Source: Wenzhouxiangella sediminis (GTDB lineage: Bacteria > Pseudomonadota > Gammaproteobacteria > Xanthomonadales > Wenzhouxiangellaceae). From it: a stretch of 64,000 nucleotides of DNA. Positions 1-9,516 of this stretch are shown here, piece after piece. The stretch is taken from NCBI RefSeq assembly GCF_003410055.1, contig NZ_QUZK01000005.1, positions 1 through 64,000 on the forward strand, in the 5' to 3' direction. The first letter of the stretch is position 1; every line of letters starts with the position of its first letter. The notes beneath the pieces were generated by a model. That model saw nothing but the letters and a program-made list of their open reading frames with translations, was not told the origin of the DNA and ran no database searches. Position numbers and translations under genes: made by a program.

Positions 1-102
1 CCCGGAACCCGGAACCCGGAACCCGGAACCCGGAACCCGGAACCCGGAACCCGGAACCCGGAAACCTGAAACCTGAAACCTGAAACCTGAAACCTGAAAC
101 CC
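1..102. repeat. Heptamer tandem array, right half of an inverted element
   Basis: Nine perfect copies of CCCGGAA (1-63) are followed by five copies of ACCTGAA (64-98) and a partial unit. The order, CCCGGAA-type inside and CCTGAAA-type outside, matches the reverse complement of the left arm at 57522-57572. I infer that this is the right arm of an element whose left arm lies before the window. It ends about 70 bases before metK. Confidence 0.9.
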
Positions 103-172
103 AGATGCATCCCCGGGCCTCCTGCGTTAGACTACGTATCTTTCTATCCCGATCAAGAGATAAATCTGTGCC

Positions 173-1390
<1,218 letters not shown>

Positions 1391-1416
1391 GCCCGAGCGG
1401 CGCCCTGATTGCGTGG

Positions 1417-1436
1417 GTCGGGGTCGCATCCCCGAC
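1417..1436 (+). promoter_or_regulatory. Hairpin in the metK-ahcY gap
   Basis: GTCGGGG (1417-1423) and CCCCGAC (1430-1436) form a perfect 7-bp stem with a six-base loop. No T-run follows, so it is a poor intrinsic terminator. It lies in the leader of ahcY, where some relatives carry an SAH riboswitch, but I could not match the conserved SAH-aptamer segments. It may be an attenuating or stabilising stem. The function is unknown. Confidence 0.4.
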
Positions 1437-1495
1437 GGACGGGCCCGAAACCATCGACGAATTCACTGATTGAACGAACCAAGAGGAAAGCAGCA

Positions 1496-2956
1496 ATGAA
1501 CGCCAACCCCGAAGACGTGAGAAAGGGCGTGCTCTTCGACGAGCAGCTCGCCCCGACCGACAAGGACTTCTGCATCGCCGATCCGAGCCAGGCCGAGTTC
1601 GGCCGCAAGGAAATGAAGATCGCCGAGACGGAAATGCCGGGCCTGGTGCAGACCCGTGCCGAGTACGCCGACGACCAGCCGCTCAAGGGCGCGCGCATTG
1701 CCGGCAGCCTGCACATGACCATCCAGACTGCGGTCCTCATCGAGACCCTGATCGAGCTGGGCGCGGAAGTCCGCTGGGCGTCGTGCAACATCTACTCCAC
1801 GCAGGATCATGCCGCGGCCGCCATCGCCGAGCGCGGCATCCCGGTCTTCGCCTTCAAGGGCGAATCCCTGGACGAATACTGGGAATTCACCCACCGCATC
1901 TTCCAGTGGCCCGACGGCCAGACCGCCAACATGATTCTCGACGACGGCGGTGATGCCACCATGCTGCTCAACCTGGGCGCCCAGGCGGAGCAGGATCCGA
2001 GCGTGCTCGACAATCCGGGCAGCGAGGAAGAGAAGGCCCTGTTTGCCGCGATCAAGAAGCGTCTGGAATCGAACCCCGGTTGGTATTCCGAGGCTCTGTC
2101 CAACATCCAGGGCGTGACCGAGGAAACCACCACCGGCGTGAATCGTCTCTATCGCATGGAGCGCGAAGGCACGCTGAAATTCCCGGCGATCAACGTCAAC
2201 GATTCGGTCACCAAGTCGAAGTTCGACAACCTCTACGGCTGCCGCGAATCGCTGGTCGACGCCATCAAGCGCGCCACCGACGTGATGGTCGCCGGCAAGA
2301 CCGCCATCGTCTGCGGCTACGGCGACGTCGGCAAGGGTTCGGCGCAGTCGCTCAGAGCCCTGTCGGCCAACGTCTGGATCACCGAAGTCGATCCGATCTG
2401 CGCGCTGCAGGCCGCGATGGAAGGCTACAAGGTGGTCAACCTCGAAGACGAGGGCGTGGTCGAGGCGGCCGACATCTTCGTCACCGCCACCGGCAACTAC
2501 AACGTCATCGGCCACGACCACATGCGCCGCATGAAGGACGAGGCGATCGTGTGCAACATCGGTCACTTCGACAACGAGATCGATGTGGCCAGCCTCGAGC
2601 AGTACGAGTGGGACGAGATCAAGCCGCAGGTCGATCACATTACCTTCCCGGACGGCAACAAGATCATCCTGCTCGCCCGCGGGCGCCTGGTGAACCTGGG
2701 TTGCGCCACGGGGCACCCGAGCTTCGTGATGTCGAACTCCTTCACCAACCAGACCCTGGCCCAGATCGAGCTGTTCAAGCACGGCGACCGATACGACAAC
2801 CAGGTCTACGTGCTGCCCAAGCATCTCGACGAGAAGGTCGCGCGGCTGCACCTCGAGCGCATCGGTGTGCGCCTGACCGAGCTCAAGCCGGAACAGGCCG
2901 ACTACATCGGCGTGCAGGTCGAAGGCCCGTACAAGCCGGAGCATTACCGGTACTGA
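1496..2956 (+). CDS. ahcY: Adenosylhomocysteinase (SAH hydrolase)
   Basis: AhcY reversibly splits S-adenosylhomocysteine into adenosine and homocysteine, removing the product inhibitor of methyltransferases. The 486-residue protein has the catalytic domain first, with the NAD-binding GYGDVGKG at residues 274-281 and the family C-terminus [10 protein letters not shown] chose ATG 1496 because AAGAGGAAAG lies just upstream and the family N-terminus begins there; the frame stays open for 29 more codons upstream without homology-like character. The length, with an insertion before the NAD domain, is typical of proteobacterial and eukaryote-like forms. It lies between metK and metF, which complete the methyl cycle. 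Confidence 0.97.
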   Translation: MNANPEDVRKGVLFDEQLAPTDKDFCIADPSQAEFGRKEMKIAETEMPGLVQTRAEYADDQPLKGARIAGSLHMTIQTAVLIETLIELGAEVRWASCNIYSTQDHAAAAIAERGIPVFAFKGESLDEYWEFTHRIFQWPDGQTANMILDDGGDATMLLNLGAQAEQDPSVLDNPGSEEEKALFAAIKKRLESNPGWYSEALSNIQGVTEETTTGVNRLYRMEREGTLKFPAINVNDSVTKSKFDNLYGCRESLVDAIKRATDVMVAGKTAIVCGYGDVGKGSAQSLRALSANVWITEVDPICALQAAMEGYKVVNLEDEGVVEAADIFVTATGNYNVIGHDHMRRMKDEAIVCNIGHFDNEIDVASLEQYEWDEIKPQVDHITFPDGNKIILLARGRLVNLGCATGHPSFVMSNSFTNQTLAQIELFKHGDRYDNQVYVLPKHLDEKVARLHLERIGVRLTELKPEQADYIGVQVEGPYKPEHYRY

Positions 2957-2965
2957 TGGACGAAA

Positions 2966-3048
2966 GGTTTCAGGGTTCAGGGTTCACGTTTCAGGAAGAC
3001 CTGGACCGGAGCCCGCCCTGAAACCTGGTTCCTGAAACCTGAAACCTT
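2966..3048. repeat. Inverted heptamer-array element between ahcY and metF
   Basis: The left arm has four 7-mers (GGTTTCA, GGGTTCA twice, CGTTTCA; 2966-2993). The right arm has CCTGAAA (3017), CCTGGTT, CCTGAAA twice and CCTT, ending at 3048. The arms are reverse complements around a spacer of about 20 bases. The right arm touches the metF start codon. It belongs to the same family as the copies at 1, 39744 and 57522. Confidence 0.9.
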
Positions 3049-3918
3049 ATGAGTAAGCCGCAACTCAGCTTCGAGTTCTTTCCGCCCAAGAACGAAAAGC
3101 AGCAGGAGACCTTCGAGCGCTCGCGCGATCGTCTGGCTGCGCTCGGTCCGGAGTACATGTCGGTGACCTTCGGGGCCGGCGGCTCGACGCGCACGCGCAC
3201 CTTCGAGGCCGTGCGCAACATCGCCGAGCACACCGGCGTGCCGGCGGCACCCCACATTTCCTGCATGTCCGAAGACATCGACAGCATCCGCGACCTGCTC
3301 GACGACTACCGCGACAACGGTATCGAACGGCTCGTCGTGCTCAGGGGCGATCGTCCCTCGGGCGGCGGGTCCGGCGTCTTCGACTACGCGGTCGACCTGG
3401 TTCGCTTCATTCGCGAACACTACGGCGACCGCTTCCATATCGAGGTGGCCTGTTACCCCGAACATCATCCCGAGTCGAAGACTCCGATCACGGATATCGA
3501 GCACTTCCGCGCCAAGGTCGAGGCCGGCGCCGACGGTGCGATCACGCAGTACTTCTTCAGTGCGGAGAGCTACTTCCGCTTCGTCGACGACGCGCGTTCG
3601 GCGGGTGTGGACGTGCCGATCGTGCCCGGCATCATGCCGATCACCAACTACTCGGGCCTGGCGCGCTTCTCGCGCATGTGCGGCGCGGAGATTCCGCTGT
3701 GGATTGCCAAGCGCATCGAGGCCTGGGAAGAAGCGGGCGACAAGGCCTCGCTGCGCGCGTTCGGCGAAGAGGTCGTGACGCGATTGTGCCGACAACTGCT
3801 CGACGGCGGCGCGCCGGGCATCCACTTCTACACGCTCAACCAGTCGAAGGCGCCGCTGGCCCTTTGCCGCAACCTCGGATTGGGCAAGGCCGCGGCCGGC
3901 GAACGCGATATCGCCTGA
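3049..3918 (+). CDS. metF: 5,10-methylenetetrahydrofolate reductase
   Basis: MetF reduces 5,10-methylene-THF to 5-methyl-THF with a flavin, supplying the methyl group for homocysteine remethylation. The 289-residue TIM-barrel protein has the usual bacterial length and opens with the family motif SFEFFPPK at residues 7-14, which contains the catalytic glutamate. It follows ahcY, as in other proteobacteria where the methyl-cycle genes are linked. The start is odd: the heptamer repeat ends exactly at the base before ATG 3049, so there is no recognisable Shine-Dalgarno sequence. The right arm of the repeat would be the translation initiation region. Confidence 0.95.
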   Translation: MSKPQLSFEFFPPKNEKQQETFERSRDRLAALGPEYMSVTFGAGGSTRTRTFEAVRNIAEHTGVPAAPHISCMSEDIDSIRDLLDDYRDNGIERLVVLRGDRPSGGGSGVFDYAVDLVRFIREHYGDRFHIEVACYPEHHPESKTPITDIEHFRAKVEAGADGAITQYFFSAESYFRFVDDARSAGVDVPIVPGIMPITNYSGLARFSRMCGAEIPLWIAKRIEAWEEAGDKASLRAFGEEVVTRLCRQLLDGGAPGIHFYTLNQSKAPLALCRNLGLGKAAAGERDIA

Positions 3919-3923
3919 GCCGG

Positions 3924-4121
3924 CTACTGGTCCTCCGGCCGCACGTCCGGTGCCTCGTCCGGATTGAGCGGGAGCGCGATCTCGATCGGCCGGCAGCACA
4001 CGCGGCAGTCCATCACCACGACCTGACCGCGCTCTTCGGGGTCGATGAACAGTTCGTTGGGCTCCCCGCAACAGGGGCAGGCGAAGCCGAATTCCCCGCC
4101 TTTCACCGACTCCCCGTTCAC
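3924..4121 (-). CDS. CPXCG-motif cysteine-rich small protein
   Basis: This is a 65-residue protein with one CPCCG motif near residue 15 and a second CRVCC pair near residue 39, followed by an acidic proline-containing tail. The four-cysteine arrangement suggests a zinc ribbon of the CPXCG family. The function of that family is not known to me. The start is a GTG at 4121 that overlaps the stop of the upstream isoaspartyl peptidase gene (GTGA), so the two are probably translated from one message. It converges on metF with only five bases between the genes. Confidence 0.8.
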   Translation of the reverse strand: MNGESVKGGEFGFACPCCGEPNELFIDPEERGQVVVMDCRVCCRPIEIALPLNPDEAPDVRPEDQ

Positions 4122-5104
4122 TCCGACTCGCGGTAGATGCCGATCTCGAAGCGGCCGTCCGGATGGATGGCGGCGCGGTACATGCCGGGCGTGTTGAACG
4201 GCATGCTGATGTTGCCCTTCGGGTCGATGGCGATCACGCCGCCGTCGGCGCCGGCGTCCTTGAGGGTTTCATTGATGATTCGGTCCGCGGCCTCGTCCAG
4301 GTCCAGGCCCGCCAGCCGCACCAGGGAGCAGATGCTGTGGGCGGCGACGTGCCGGATGAAGAACTCGCCGTGACCGGTGGCCGAGATAGCGCAGGCGCGA
4401 TTGTCGGCGTAGGTGCCGGCGCCGATGATGGGTGAATCGCCGACCCGTCCCCAGCGCTTGTTGGCCATGCCGCCGGTCGACGTGGCCGCGGCCAGGTTGC
4501 CGTCGGCGTCGAGGGCGACCGCGCCCACCGTTGAATGCCAGCTCTCCGACAACTGCAGGCCGGCCTGCTCGTCGGCCTGGATCGCTTCGAGCTGGCGGCG
4601 CCTGAAGTCGGTGATGAACCAGGCCTCGTCCATGAACTCGAGGCCGTGGTCGCGGGCGAAGCTCATGGCGCCCTCACCGATCATCATCACGTGCGGCGAG
4701 TCATGCATGACGCGCAATGCCGCCTCGATGGGGTGGCGGATTCGTTTGATCGAAGCGACCGCACCGGCGTCGAGATTCGAGCCGTCCATGATCGAGGCGT
4801 CCATCTCCACGGTGCCGGTGTTGGTCAGCACGGCACCCCGTCCGGCGTTGAACTCGGGCGAGTCCTCGAGGACGCGGATGGCGGCGACCACCGCGTCGAT
4901 TGCCGGGCGTCCCTCGGCCAGCACTTCGTGCCCGGCGTGAACGGCCTGGCGCAGTGATTGGCGGATGGCGCTTTCGCGCTCGGCGGTCATCTTCTCCGGC
5001 ACGATGGTGCCGGCGCCGCCGTGGATGGCGATGGCGACCGGGGGTTCAGCCATGACGCTTCCGGCGGCCAGCAGCAGGGCCGCGAGCAGGGACAATCGAA
5101 TCAT
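4118..5104 (-). CDS. iaaA: Secreted isoaspartyl peptidase / L-asparaginase (Ntn hydrolase)
   Basis: This type 2 asparaginase hydrolyses isoaspartyl dipeptides and asparagine after autocleavage. The 328-residue precursor begins with a clear signal peptide (residues 1 to about 19, ending SVMA), so the enzyme is probably periplasmic. The conserved opening AIHGGAG is at residues 26-32. The autoprocessing site is in HSTVGA, with Thr192 as the predicted nucleophile at the new N-terminus of the beta chain. The downstream GTGA overlap couples it to the small cysteine-rich gene. It is divergent from the MAPEG gene, sharing an 87-base promoter region. The name iaaA rests on family resemblance; substrate preference is not visible. 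Confidence 0.9.
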   Translation of the reverse strand: MIRLSLLAALLLAAGSVMAEPPVAIAIHGGAGTIVPEKMTAERESAIRQSLRQAVHAGHEVLAEGRPAIDAVVAAIRVLEDSPEFNAGRGAVLTNTGTVEMDASIMDGSNLDAGAVASIKRIRHPIEAALRVMHDSPHVMMIGEGAMSFARDHGLEFMDEAWFITDFRRRQLEAIQADEQAGLQLSESWHSTVGAVALDADGNLAAATSTGGMANKRWGRVGDSPIIGAGTYADNRACAISATGHGEFFIRHVAAHSICSLVRLAGLDLDEAADRIINETLKDAGADGGVIAIDPKGNISMPFNTPGMYRAAIHPDGRFEIGIYRESE

Positions 5105-5131
5105 CGCTTACGCTTCCGTTTCTCATGGATC

Positions 5132-5160
5132 GGAACCGAGTCTAGCATCGGCACTATACT
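5132..5160. promoter_or_regulatory. Possible divergent promoter region (iaaA / MAPEG gene)
   Basis: TATACT at 5155-5160 is a good -10 box for the plus-strand MAPEG gene, 31 bases before its ATG. On the minus strand, TAGACT (5139-5144 reversed) could be a -10 for the peptidase gene. No convincing -35 boxes are visible, so this is tentative. Confidence 0.35.
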
Positions 5161-5191
5161 GCCCGTCCGATGCTTCGAGGAGGGACAAGCG

Positions 5192-5599
5192 ATGAGCCTC
5201 ACGATCACCATGTTCTACACCGGCCTCCTGGGCCTGATGTTCCTGGCGCTCGCCTTTCGCGTCGTGCGCCTTCGCCGCAGTCTCCAGGTGGGCCTGGGCA
5301 GCGGCGGACACGAGGAACTCAACCGGGCGGTGAGGGCGCACGCCAATTTCGCCGAGTACGTGCCGCTGGCCCTGCTGCTGGTCGCGATGGTGGAGGCCGG
5401 CACCGCCGCGCCGGTCTGGGTCGTCCATCTGCTGGGGCTGGTGCTCCTCCTCGGGCGCACGATCCACGGCTTCGCCGGTCTCAACCGGCGCTCCGGATAT
5501 TCGCCCGGGCGCTTCTGGGGAACCAGCCTGACCTGGCTCGTCATCGCCGTGGCCGCATTGATGGTCATCGCGACCGCCGCGGGCCGCTGGATGCTCTGA
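5192..5599 (+). CDS. MAPEG family membrane protein
   Basis: This 135-residue integral membrane protein has about four hydrophobic segments. The family signature is visible around residues 40-60, with an N-R-x-x-x-A-H-x-N-F-x-E-Y pattern (ELNRAVRAHANFAEYVPL). MAPEG proteins include glutathione-dependent membrane enzymes, but most bacterial members are uncharacterised. I chose ATG 5192 because GAGGAGGGA lies just upstream; the longer open frame before it lacks hydrophobic character. The gene ends four bases before the convergent Nudix gene. Confidence 0.88.
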   Translation: MSLTITMFYTGLLGLMFLALAFRVVRLRRSLQVGLGSGGHEELNRAVRAHANFAEYVPLALLLVAMVEAGTAAPVWVVHLLGLVLLLGRTIHGFAGLNRRSGYSPGRFWGTSLTWLVIAVAALMVIATAAGRWML

Positions 5600-5603
5600 G
5601 TCC

Positions 5604-6134
5604 TCAGCCCCCGGGGCGGGACCAGTACAGCGCGGTGTAGATCTTGGGGTCGATAGCGAAGCCGTGGGACTGCCGCTCGGTCAGCCATTCGTCGATCCGG
5701 CCCCGACCGATCGCATGGACGACGATGTCTTCGCTGGCATCGCCGCCGCCGTCGCCCGTCTGAACCAGGTCGGTCGCGCGCACGAAGACGGCCATTTCGT
5801 CGGTCATGCCGGCCGAAGTCGGGCAGGGCATGATCTCGGCTACCTCGCCGGCGCGCCAGCCGGTCTCCTCCTCGAGTTCGCGCCGTGCGGCCTCGAGCAG
5901 CGGTTCGGACTCCCGGCCGGGCTCGTCGCCGACCAGGCCTGCCGGCAATTCCAGGGTGCGCCGGCCCAGCGGCACGCGGAACTGCTCCACCAGCAGCAAC
6001 TCGTCGGCCGGCGTCCAGGCAACCAGCACGGCCACGCGGTGCCGGCGCGAGACCAGCTCCCAACCGCCACGGTCCACCAGCTGGAGGTAGCGCCCCGCGT
6101 ACAATAGGGTGTCGTTTTTCGTCGTGCGGTCCAT
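5604..6134 (-). CDS. Nudix hydrolase, ADP-ribose pyrophosphatase-like
   Basis: This 176-residue protein has a Nudix box ending RELEEETGW, the metal-binding helix that hydrolyses nucleoside diphosphates linked to another group. The segment LELPAGLV before the box resembles ADP-sugar pyrophosphatases. The loop between PAG and the box glutamate (GDEPGRES) is longer than the usual G-x5-E spacing, so substrate choice may differ. It converges on the MAPEG gene. The substrate cannot be fixed from sequence alone. Confidence 0.85.
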   Translation of the reverse strand: MDRTTKNDTLLYAGRYLQLVDRGGWELVSRRHRVAVLVAWTPADELLLVEQFRVPLGRRTLELPAGLVGDEPGRESEPLLEAARRELEEETGWRAGEVAEIMPCPTSAGMTDEMAVFVRATDLVQTGDGGGDASEDIVVHAIGRGRIDEWLTERQSHGFAIDPKIYTALYWSRPGG

Positions 6135-6238
6135 GCTTTCGGGCCCTTTTGGGGGATCACCGGAGATCGTGCCTGAACGATTGCGACCGTCGACAGTCCC
6201 ATCTCCAGCGAATATTCAAATCAACAGGAAAACGGATT

Positions 6239-7696
6239 ATGCGCATTATCGCACCGGTCTTCACCCTGGCCCTCATCGGCCTGCTCACCCAGCCGATCGC
6301 GGCCCAGTCGGCCGCCCAAAGCGAAGGCAGCACGTCAGACAGCGAAGAGACGGCTTCGACCGCTGCTGCGCAAGCGCAGGAACGGCCGGCCCCGGGGCAG
6401 CAGCTGGCTCATTGGTTCGGGAAGGCGGCCGCGGCATACGAGCGGCAGGACATCGAGGCATGGGTGGAAGCCACCGAAGAGCTTCACCGGCTGCGTCCCT
6501 ATAACCAGGACTTCATGCGTCACCTCGTGGAAGGTCACGCCAGGCTGGGCAATCTGAGGCAGGCCTACGACATGATGCTCAAGATGCAGCAACAGGGCCT
6601 GTCGGAAAACTGGGACCAGATCGAGGCGGTGGAGCCGCTCAGGCAACACGAAATCTACGATCACCTCAACCGGCTCATGAGCGAAGCCGGAGAGCCCTTT
6701 GGCGATACAACCGTCTGGTCGAGGCTCGGTTCGGACTACCCCATGCCCGAGGCGATGGCCGTCGACCCCGCCAGCAATCGAGTGTTCGTGGGAACCGTGC
6801 GCGACGGGCTGATCATCACAAGCGAAGACGGGGAATCCTGGACGACCTGGGCGTCTCCCGGGGAAGTCGGCGAGTTGCAGGCCGTGTTCGACCTGGCCAT
6901 CGACGCCGATCGGGATCGACTGTGGGTTGCGACGGGACGCGTTCCGCAGTTCCAGGGCCCGGAAAGGGAGGGTGATATCCGAAGTTCGCTGCTGCGATTC
7001 AACCTCGAAACCGGAGCGCTGGAGGCGGAATACCCGCTGAGTACCGGTGGCGGGCGCAACCTCCTTGGCTCACTGGCGGTTGCGCAGGACGGCACGGTTT
7101 TCGCTGCCGATACGCAGGCCCCGGTTGTTTACCGGCTGGATTCACCCGATGGGCAACTGCGACCCTTCTTCGGGCACAACAGTTTCACCAGCCTCAGGGG
7201 GCTTGCGCTGAACGAGGACGGAACGCTGCTCTACATCGCCGATTACGAGCTGGGGATCTTCGTCGTCGACGCGACCGGGGGACAGCAGGCCTGGCAACTG
7301 GGCGTTCCGGAGACGTTCAACGCTGGTGGCGTCGACGGGCTCTTCTTCTGGGACGACCACCTGATCGCCATCCAGAACGCCATCTCGCCGCAGCGCGTGG
7401 TTCGGCTCAAGCTCGGGCCCGACGGGCTCGGGGCCACCGAGGTTGCGCCGCTGGCCGCGGCCAAGAACGAATTCGACACGCCGACTTTCGGTGCAATGGA
7501 CGGCAACGCGCTCTACTTCTTTGCCGCCAGCCACTGGCATCATGTCGATGCCGAAGGCAAGGCCGAGGGCGACCTCCCGGAAGTGCCCATCATGAAAATC
7601 GACGTCGACAACGCTTCGGTCAAGGTGGTGGGCGAAGAGATCATGGAACGAATCCAGCGACAACGGGAAGAGCAGCGACAGCAGCAACCCGAGTAG
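6239..7696 (+). CDS. Secreted TPR-like / beta-propeller protein of unknown function
   Basis: This 485-residue protein starts with a signal peptide (MRIIAPVFTLALIGLL to about residue 22), then a low-complexity Ser/Glu/Ala linker. A short helical segment resembling a TPR (about 55-130) follows. The rest is a propeller-like region with repeated short strands such as AMAVDPASNRVFVGT, DLAIDADRDRLWVAT and GLALNEDGTLLYIAD, like SMP-30 or NHL proteins. The C-terminus is Glu/Gln/Arg-rich. ATG 6239 was chosen because the signal peptide starts there and AGGAAA precedes it; the upstream extension is antisense to the Nudix gene. Similar propellers act as lactonases or ligand-binding proteins, but no catalytic residues can be assigned here. 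Confidence 0.75.
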   Translation: MRIIAPVFTLALIGLLTQPIAAQSAAQSEGSTSDSEETASTAAAQAQERPAPGQQLAHWFGKAAAAYERQDIEAWVEATEELHRLRPYNQDFMRHLVEGHARLGNLRQAYDMMLKMQQQGLSENWDQIEAVEPLRQHEIYDHLNRLMSEAGEPFGDTTVWSRLGSDYPMPEAMAVDPASNRVFVGTVRDGLIITSEDGESWTTWASPGEVGELQAVFDLAIDADRDRLWVATGRVPQFQGPEREGDIRSSLLRFNLETGALEAEYPLSTGGGRNLLGSLAVAQDGTVFAADTQAPVVYRLDSPDGQLRPFFGHNSFTSLRGLALNEDGTLLYIADYELGIFVVDATGGQQAWQLGVPETFNAGGVDGLFFWDDHLIAIQNAISPQRVVRLKLGPDGLGATEVAPLAAAKNEFDTPTFGAMDGNALYFFAASHWHHVDAEGKAEGDLPEVPIMKIDVDNASVKVVGEEIMERIQRQREEQRQQQPE

Positions 7697-7781
7697 AACC
7701 CGGAAGACCCCGTCGGCGACGGTTGATCGGCGTGGGCTGATCGGCACGGCCCGGCGCGTTCGGCGATTCTTGCTGGTCGAG

Positions 7782-8699
7782 TCAGCCCGTCTCGCCCAGG
7801 CGATGCAGCCGCTCGCGAAGCGGGCGGCCGAATCCGAGTCCGTCGAGCAGGGCGTCGAGCGCATCGCCGTCAGCCCGGCGGCGCTCCAGCTCGCCGATTT
7901 CGGCCAGCTTGGGCACCTCGGTGTGCAGCCCGGTCAGGCGGCGGGCGAGGCGCGCCGCCGCTTCGTGTTGCCTGAGCTTGGTCGCCAGGGTTTTCGCGCC
8001 CCGGATTTTCAGCCAGGCGATTTCGTCGAGACGCTCGTACAGCGCGTCGAGGCTGCCGAAGTGGGCCATCAGCGCGCTGGCGGTCTTGGGGCCGACGCCG
8101 GGCACGCCGGGGATGTTGTCGACCGCATCGCCGGTCAGCGCCAGAAAGTCGGCAATCTGGTGGGGATGCACGCCGAAGTGTTCGAACACGCCGCGGCGGT
8201 CCAGTCGACGTCGTCGCGAGAAATCCCACCAGTGGTCTTCATCAATCAGTAGTTGCGCGAGGTCCTTGTCGCCGGTGACCACGCAGACCGACTGCCCCCT
8301 CGATCGGCACTGGCCCGCCAGGGTGGCGATCAGGTCGTCGGCCTCGTAGTAACTGTCGGCGCACACGGTGATGCCCAGCGCCCGGCCAAGGTCCTGGCAC
8401 CAGGCGAACTGGCGCTTGAGTTCTTGCGGTGCCGGTTCCCTGTTGGCCTTGTAGTCGGGATAGATCTCGTTGCGAAACGAAGTGGTCAAAGATTCGTCGA
8501 AGGCAACCGCAACGTGCCGGGCCCGGGTCTGTTCGAGCAGCTCGCAGAGGAAGCGGGCAAATCCGTACACGGCATTGGTGGGGCGGCCTGCCGGATCGGC
8601 AAAGCGGTCGGGCATGCTGTGCCAGGCACGAAAGATGTAGACGCTGGCGTCGACGAGATAGGTCTGCCGACCACCGGCTGAGCTGGAATCCGGTGGCAT
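7782..8699 (-). CDS. 5'-3' exonuclease (Pol I N-terminal / Xni-like flap nuclease)
   Basis: This 305-residue stand-alone nuclease of the FEN superfamily cleaves 5' flaps or degrades from 5' ends. The N-terminus has YLVDASVYIFRAWHS with the first metal-binding aspartate. Further acidic clusters appear as VAFDES, YEADDLIA and VTGDKDLAQ. The helix-3-turn-helix DNA-binding motif GVPGVGPKTA lies in the C-terminal half. I chose ATG 8699, just before this motif block; an upstream extension has no such character. The start overlaps the stop of the HNH gene (TGATG), indicating translational coupling. It could replace or supplement the exonuclease domain of DNA polymerase I. Confidence 0.9.
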   Translation of the reverse strand: MPPDSSSAGGRQTYLVDASVYIFRAWHSMPDRFADPAGRPTNAVYGFARFLCELLEQTRARHVAVAFDESLTTSFRNEIYPDYKANREPAPQELKRQFAWCQDLGRALGITVCADSYYEADDLIATLAGQCRSRGQSVCVVTGDKDLAQLLIDEDHWWDFSRRRRLDRRGVFEHFGVHPHQIADFLALTGDAVDNIPGVPGVGPKTASALMAHFGSLDALYERLDEIAWLKIRGAKTLATKLRQHEAAARLARRLTGLHTEVPKLAEIGELERRRADGDALDALLDGLGFGRPLRERLHRLGETG

Positions 8700-9298
8700 C
8701 AGAATGCGGCGGTCAGTCGCTGGCGCAAGATACTGTTGCGCGGAAAATGGGCGAGCAGGAATTCCATCTGGTCGGCGAGGATGCGTCGCCCCTGCAGGTA
8801 GACGTATTCGGCGTGCGTGGGCGTGAATGGAATGGCCAGAAGCTGCATTCCCGCTTCCTCCGGCGTGCGCGAGCCCTTGTGGTTGTTGCACCGCTTGCAG
8901 GCCGTGACCACGTTGGCCCAGGTGTCGACGCCGCCCTGGGCGATCGGGTGCACGTGGTCTCTCGACAGTTCGCGATCCCGGAACTGCTCCCCGCAGTAGA
9001 GGCAGAGGTTTTCGTCACGGCGAAACAGGGCGCGGTTCGAAAGGGGCGGCGTGTAGCGATCGTAGAAGCGATGCGCGTCGGGGTGCGAGCCGTGGGTGGC
9101 GATGATGGCATTCACCGGGATCTCGGTTCGTCGCCCGCTGCTGGCATTGATGCCGCCGTGCAGGCGGTAGAGCACGCTGCCCAGTGCGTAGCAGACCTGG
9201 TCGAGTACGATGAGGCGAACCGCGGCCTGGTAGCCGATCCATTCGAGCGGCATGCCGGTGACGTCCGTTCTCAGTACTTGCTGGTCCAGGTTCAGCAT
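8699..9298 (-). CDS. HNH endonuclease
   Basis: This 199-residue protein has a C-terminal HNH zinc-binding nuclease fold: CLYCG, then SRDHVHP with the catalytic His, then NVVTACKRCNNHKG. The N-terminal 85 residues have no motif that I recognise. The two CxxC pairs would hold a structural zinc. The target is unknown; related HNH proteins occur in restriction, repair and mobile elements. The stop overlaps the exonuclease start, so the two nucleases are made together, possibly in DNA repair or processing. An inverted repeat and a possible promoter lie upstream. Confidence 0.88.
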   Translation of the reverse strand: MLNLDQQVLRTDVTGMPLEWIGYQAAVRLIVLDQVCYALGSVLYRLHGGINASSGRRTEIPVNAIIATHGSHPDAHRFYDRYTPPLSNRALFRRDENLCLYCGEQFRDRELSRDHVHPIAQGGVDTWANVVTACKRCNNHKGSRTPEEAGMQLLAIPFTPTHAEYVYLQGRRILADQMEFLLAHFPRNSILRQRLTAAF

Positions 9299-9320
9299 AT
9301 TGTGCTCTCCAGGCTTGACC

Positions 9321-9338
9321 GACCCAAGATGTTGGGTC
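9321..9338. promoter_or_regulatory. Inverted repeat, possible operator or leader hairpin of the HNH gene
   Basis: GACCCAA (9321-9327) and TTGGGTC (9332-9338) form a perfect 7-bp inverted repeat around GATG. It sits 23 bases before the HNH start on the minus strand, downstream of the candidate promoter. It could bind a repressor or fold in the mRNA leader. Confidence 0.4.
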
Positions 9339-9358
9339 GCGAAACCTGTGTTGCGCCT

Positions 9359-9388
9359 ATATCATCCGGGTTTTGCGAGCAAATGCAA
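9359..9388 (-). promoter_or_regulatory. Candidate sigma70-type promoter for the HNH-exonuclease pair
   Basis: Read on the minus strand, TTGCAT (9388-9383) and TGATAT (9364-9359) are separated by 18 bases. The stretch is AT-richer than its surroundings. The call rests on pattern alone. Confidence 0.35.
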
Positions 9389-9516
9389 CCCCGGCGAATG
9401 GCGTTGAGACCCGTAGCAAGGGCGTTTGTGCCGAATGGCGGATCGAGTGAACCCGCCGCCGTCCGGATCAGTCCAACGCGGCGTCGTTCCACTCATTCTA
9501 TTGAGCCTAAAGGCGC

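Noticed and set aside
1-102. CRISPR array from the repeated 7-mers
   Set aside because: The units are 7 bases long with no spacers between them, and the sites lack cas genes. They are tandem repeats.
1391-1495. SAH riboswitch before ahcY
   Set aside because: I looked for the conserved aptamer segments that sit around the pseudoknot and did not find them. Only an isolated stem could be supported.
1463-2944. A 493-codon open frame on the minus strand across ahcY
   Set aside because: It is antisense to a clear adenosylhomocysteinase and lacks motifs or its own start signals.
8699-9298. HNH plus exonuclease as an anti-phage defence system
   Set aside because: There is no methylase, helicase or other defence gene nearby, and both genes sit among housekeeping genes. 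A repair role is at least as likely.
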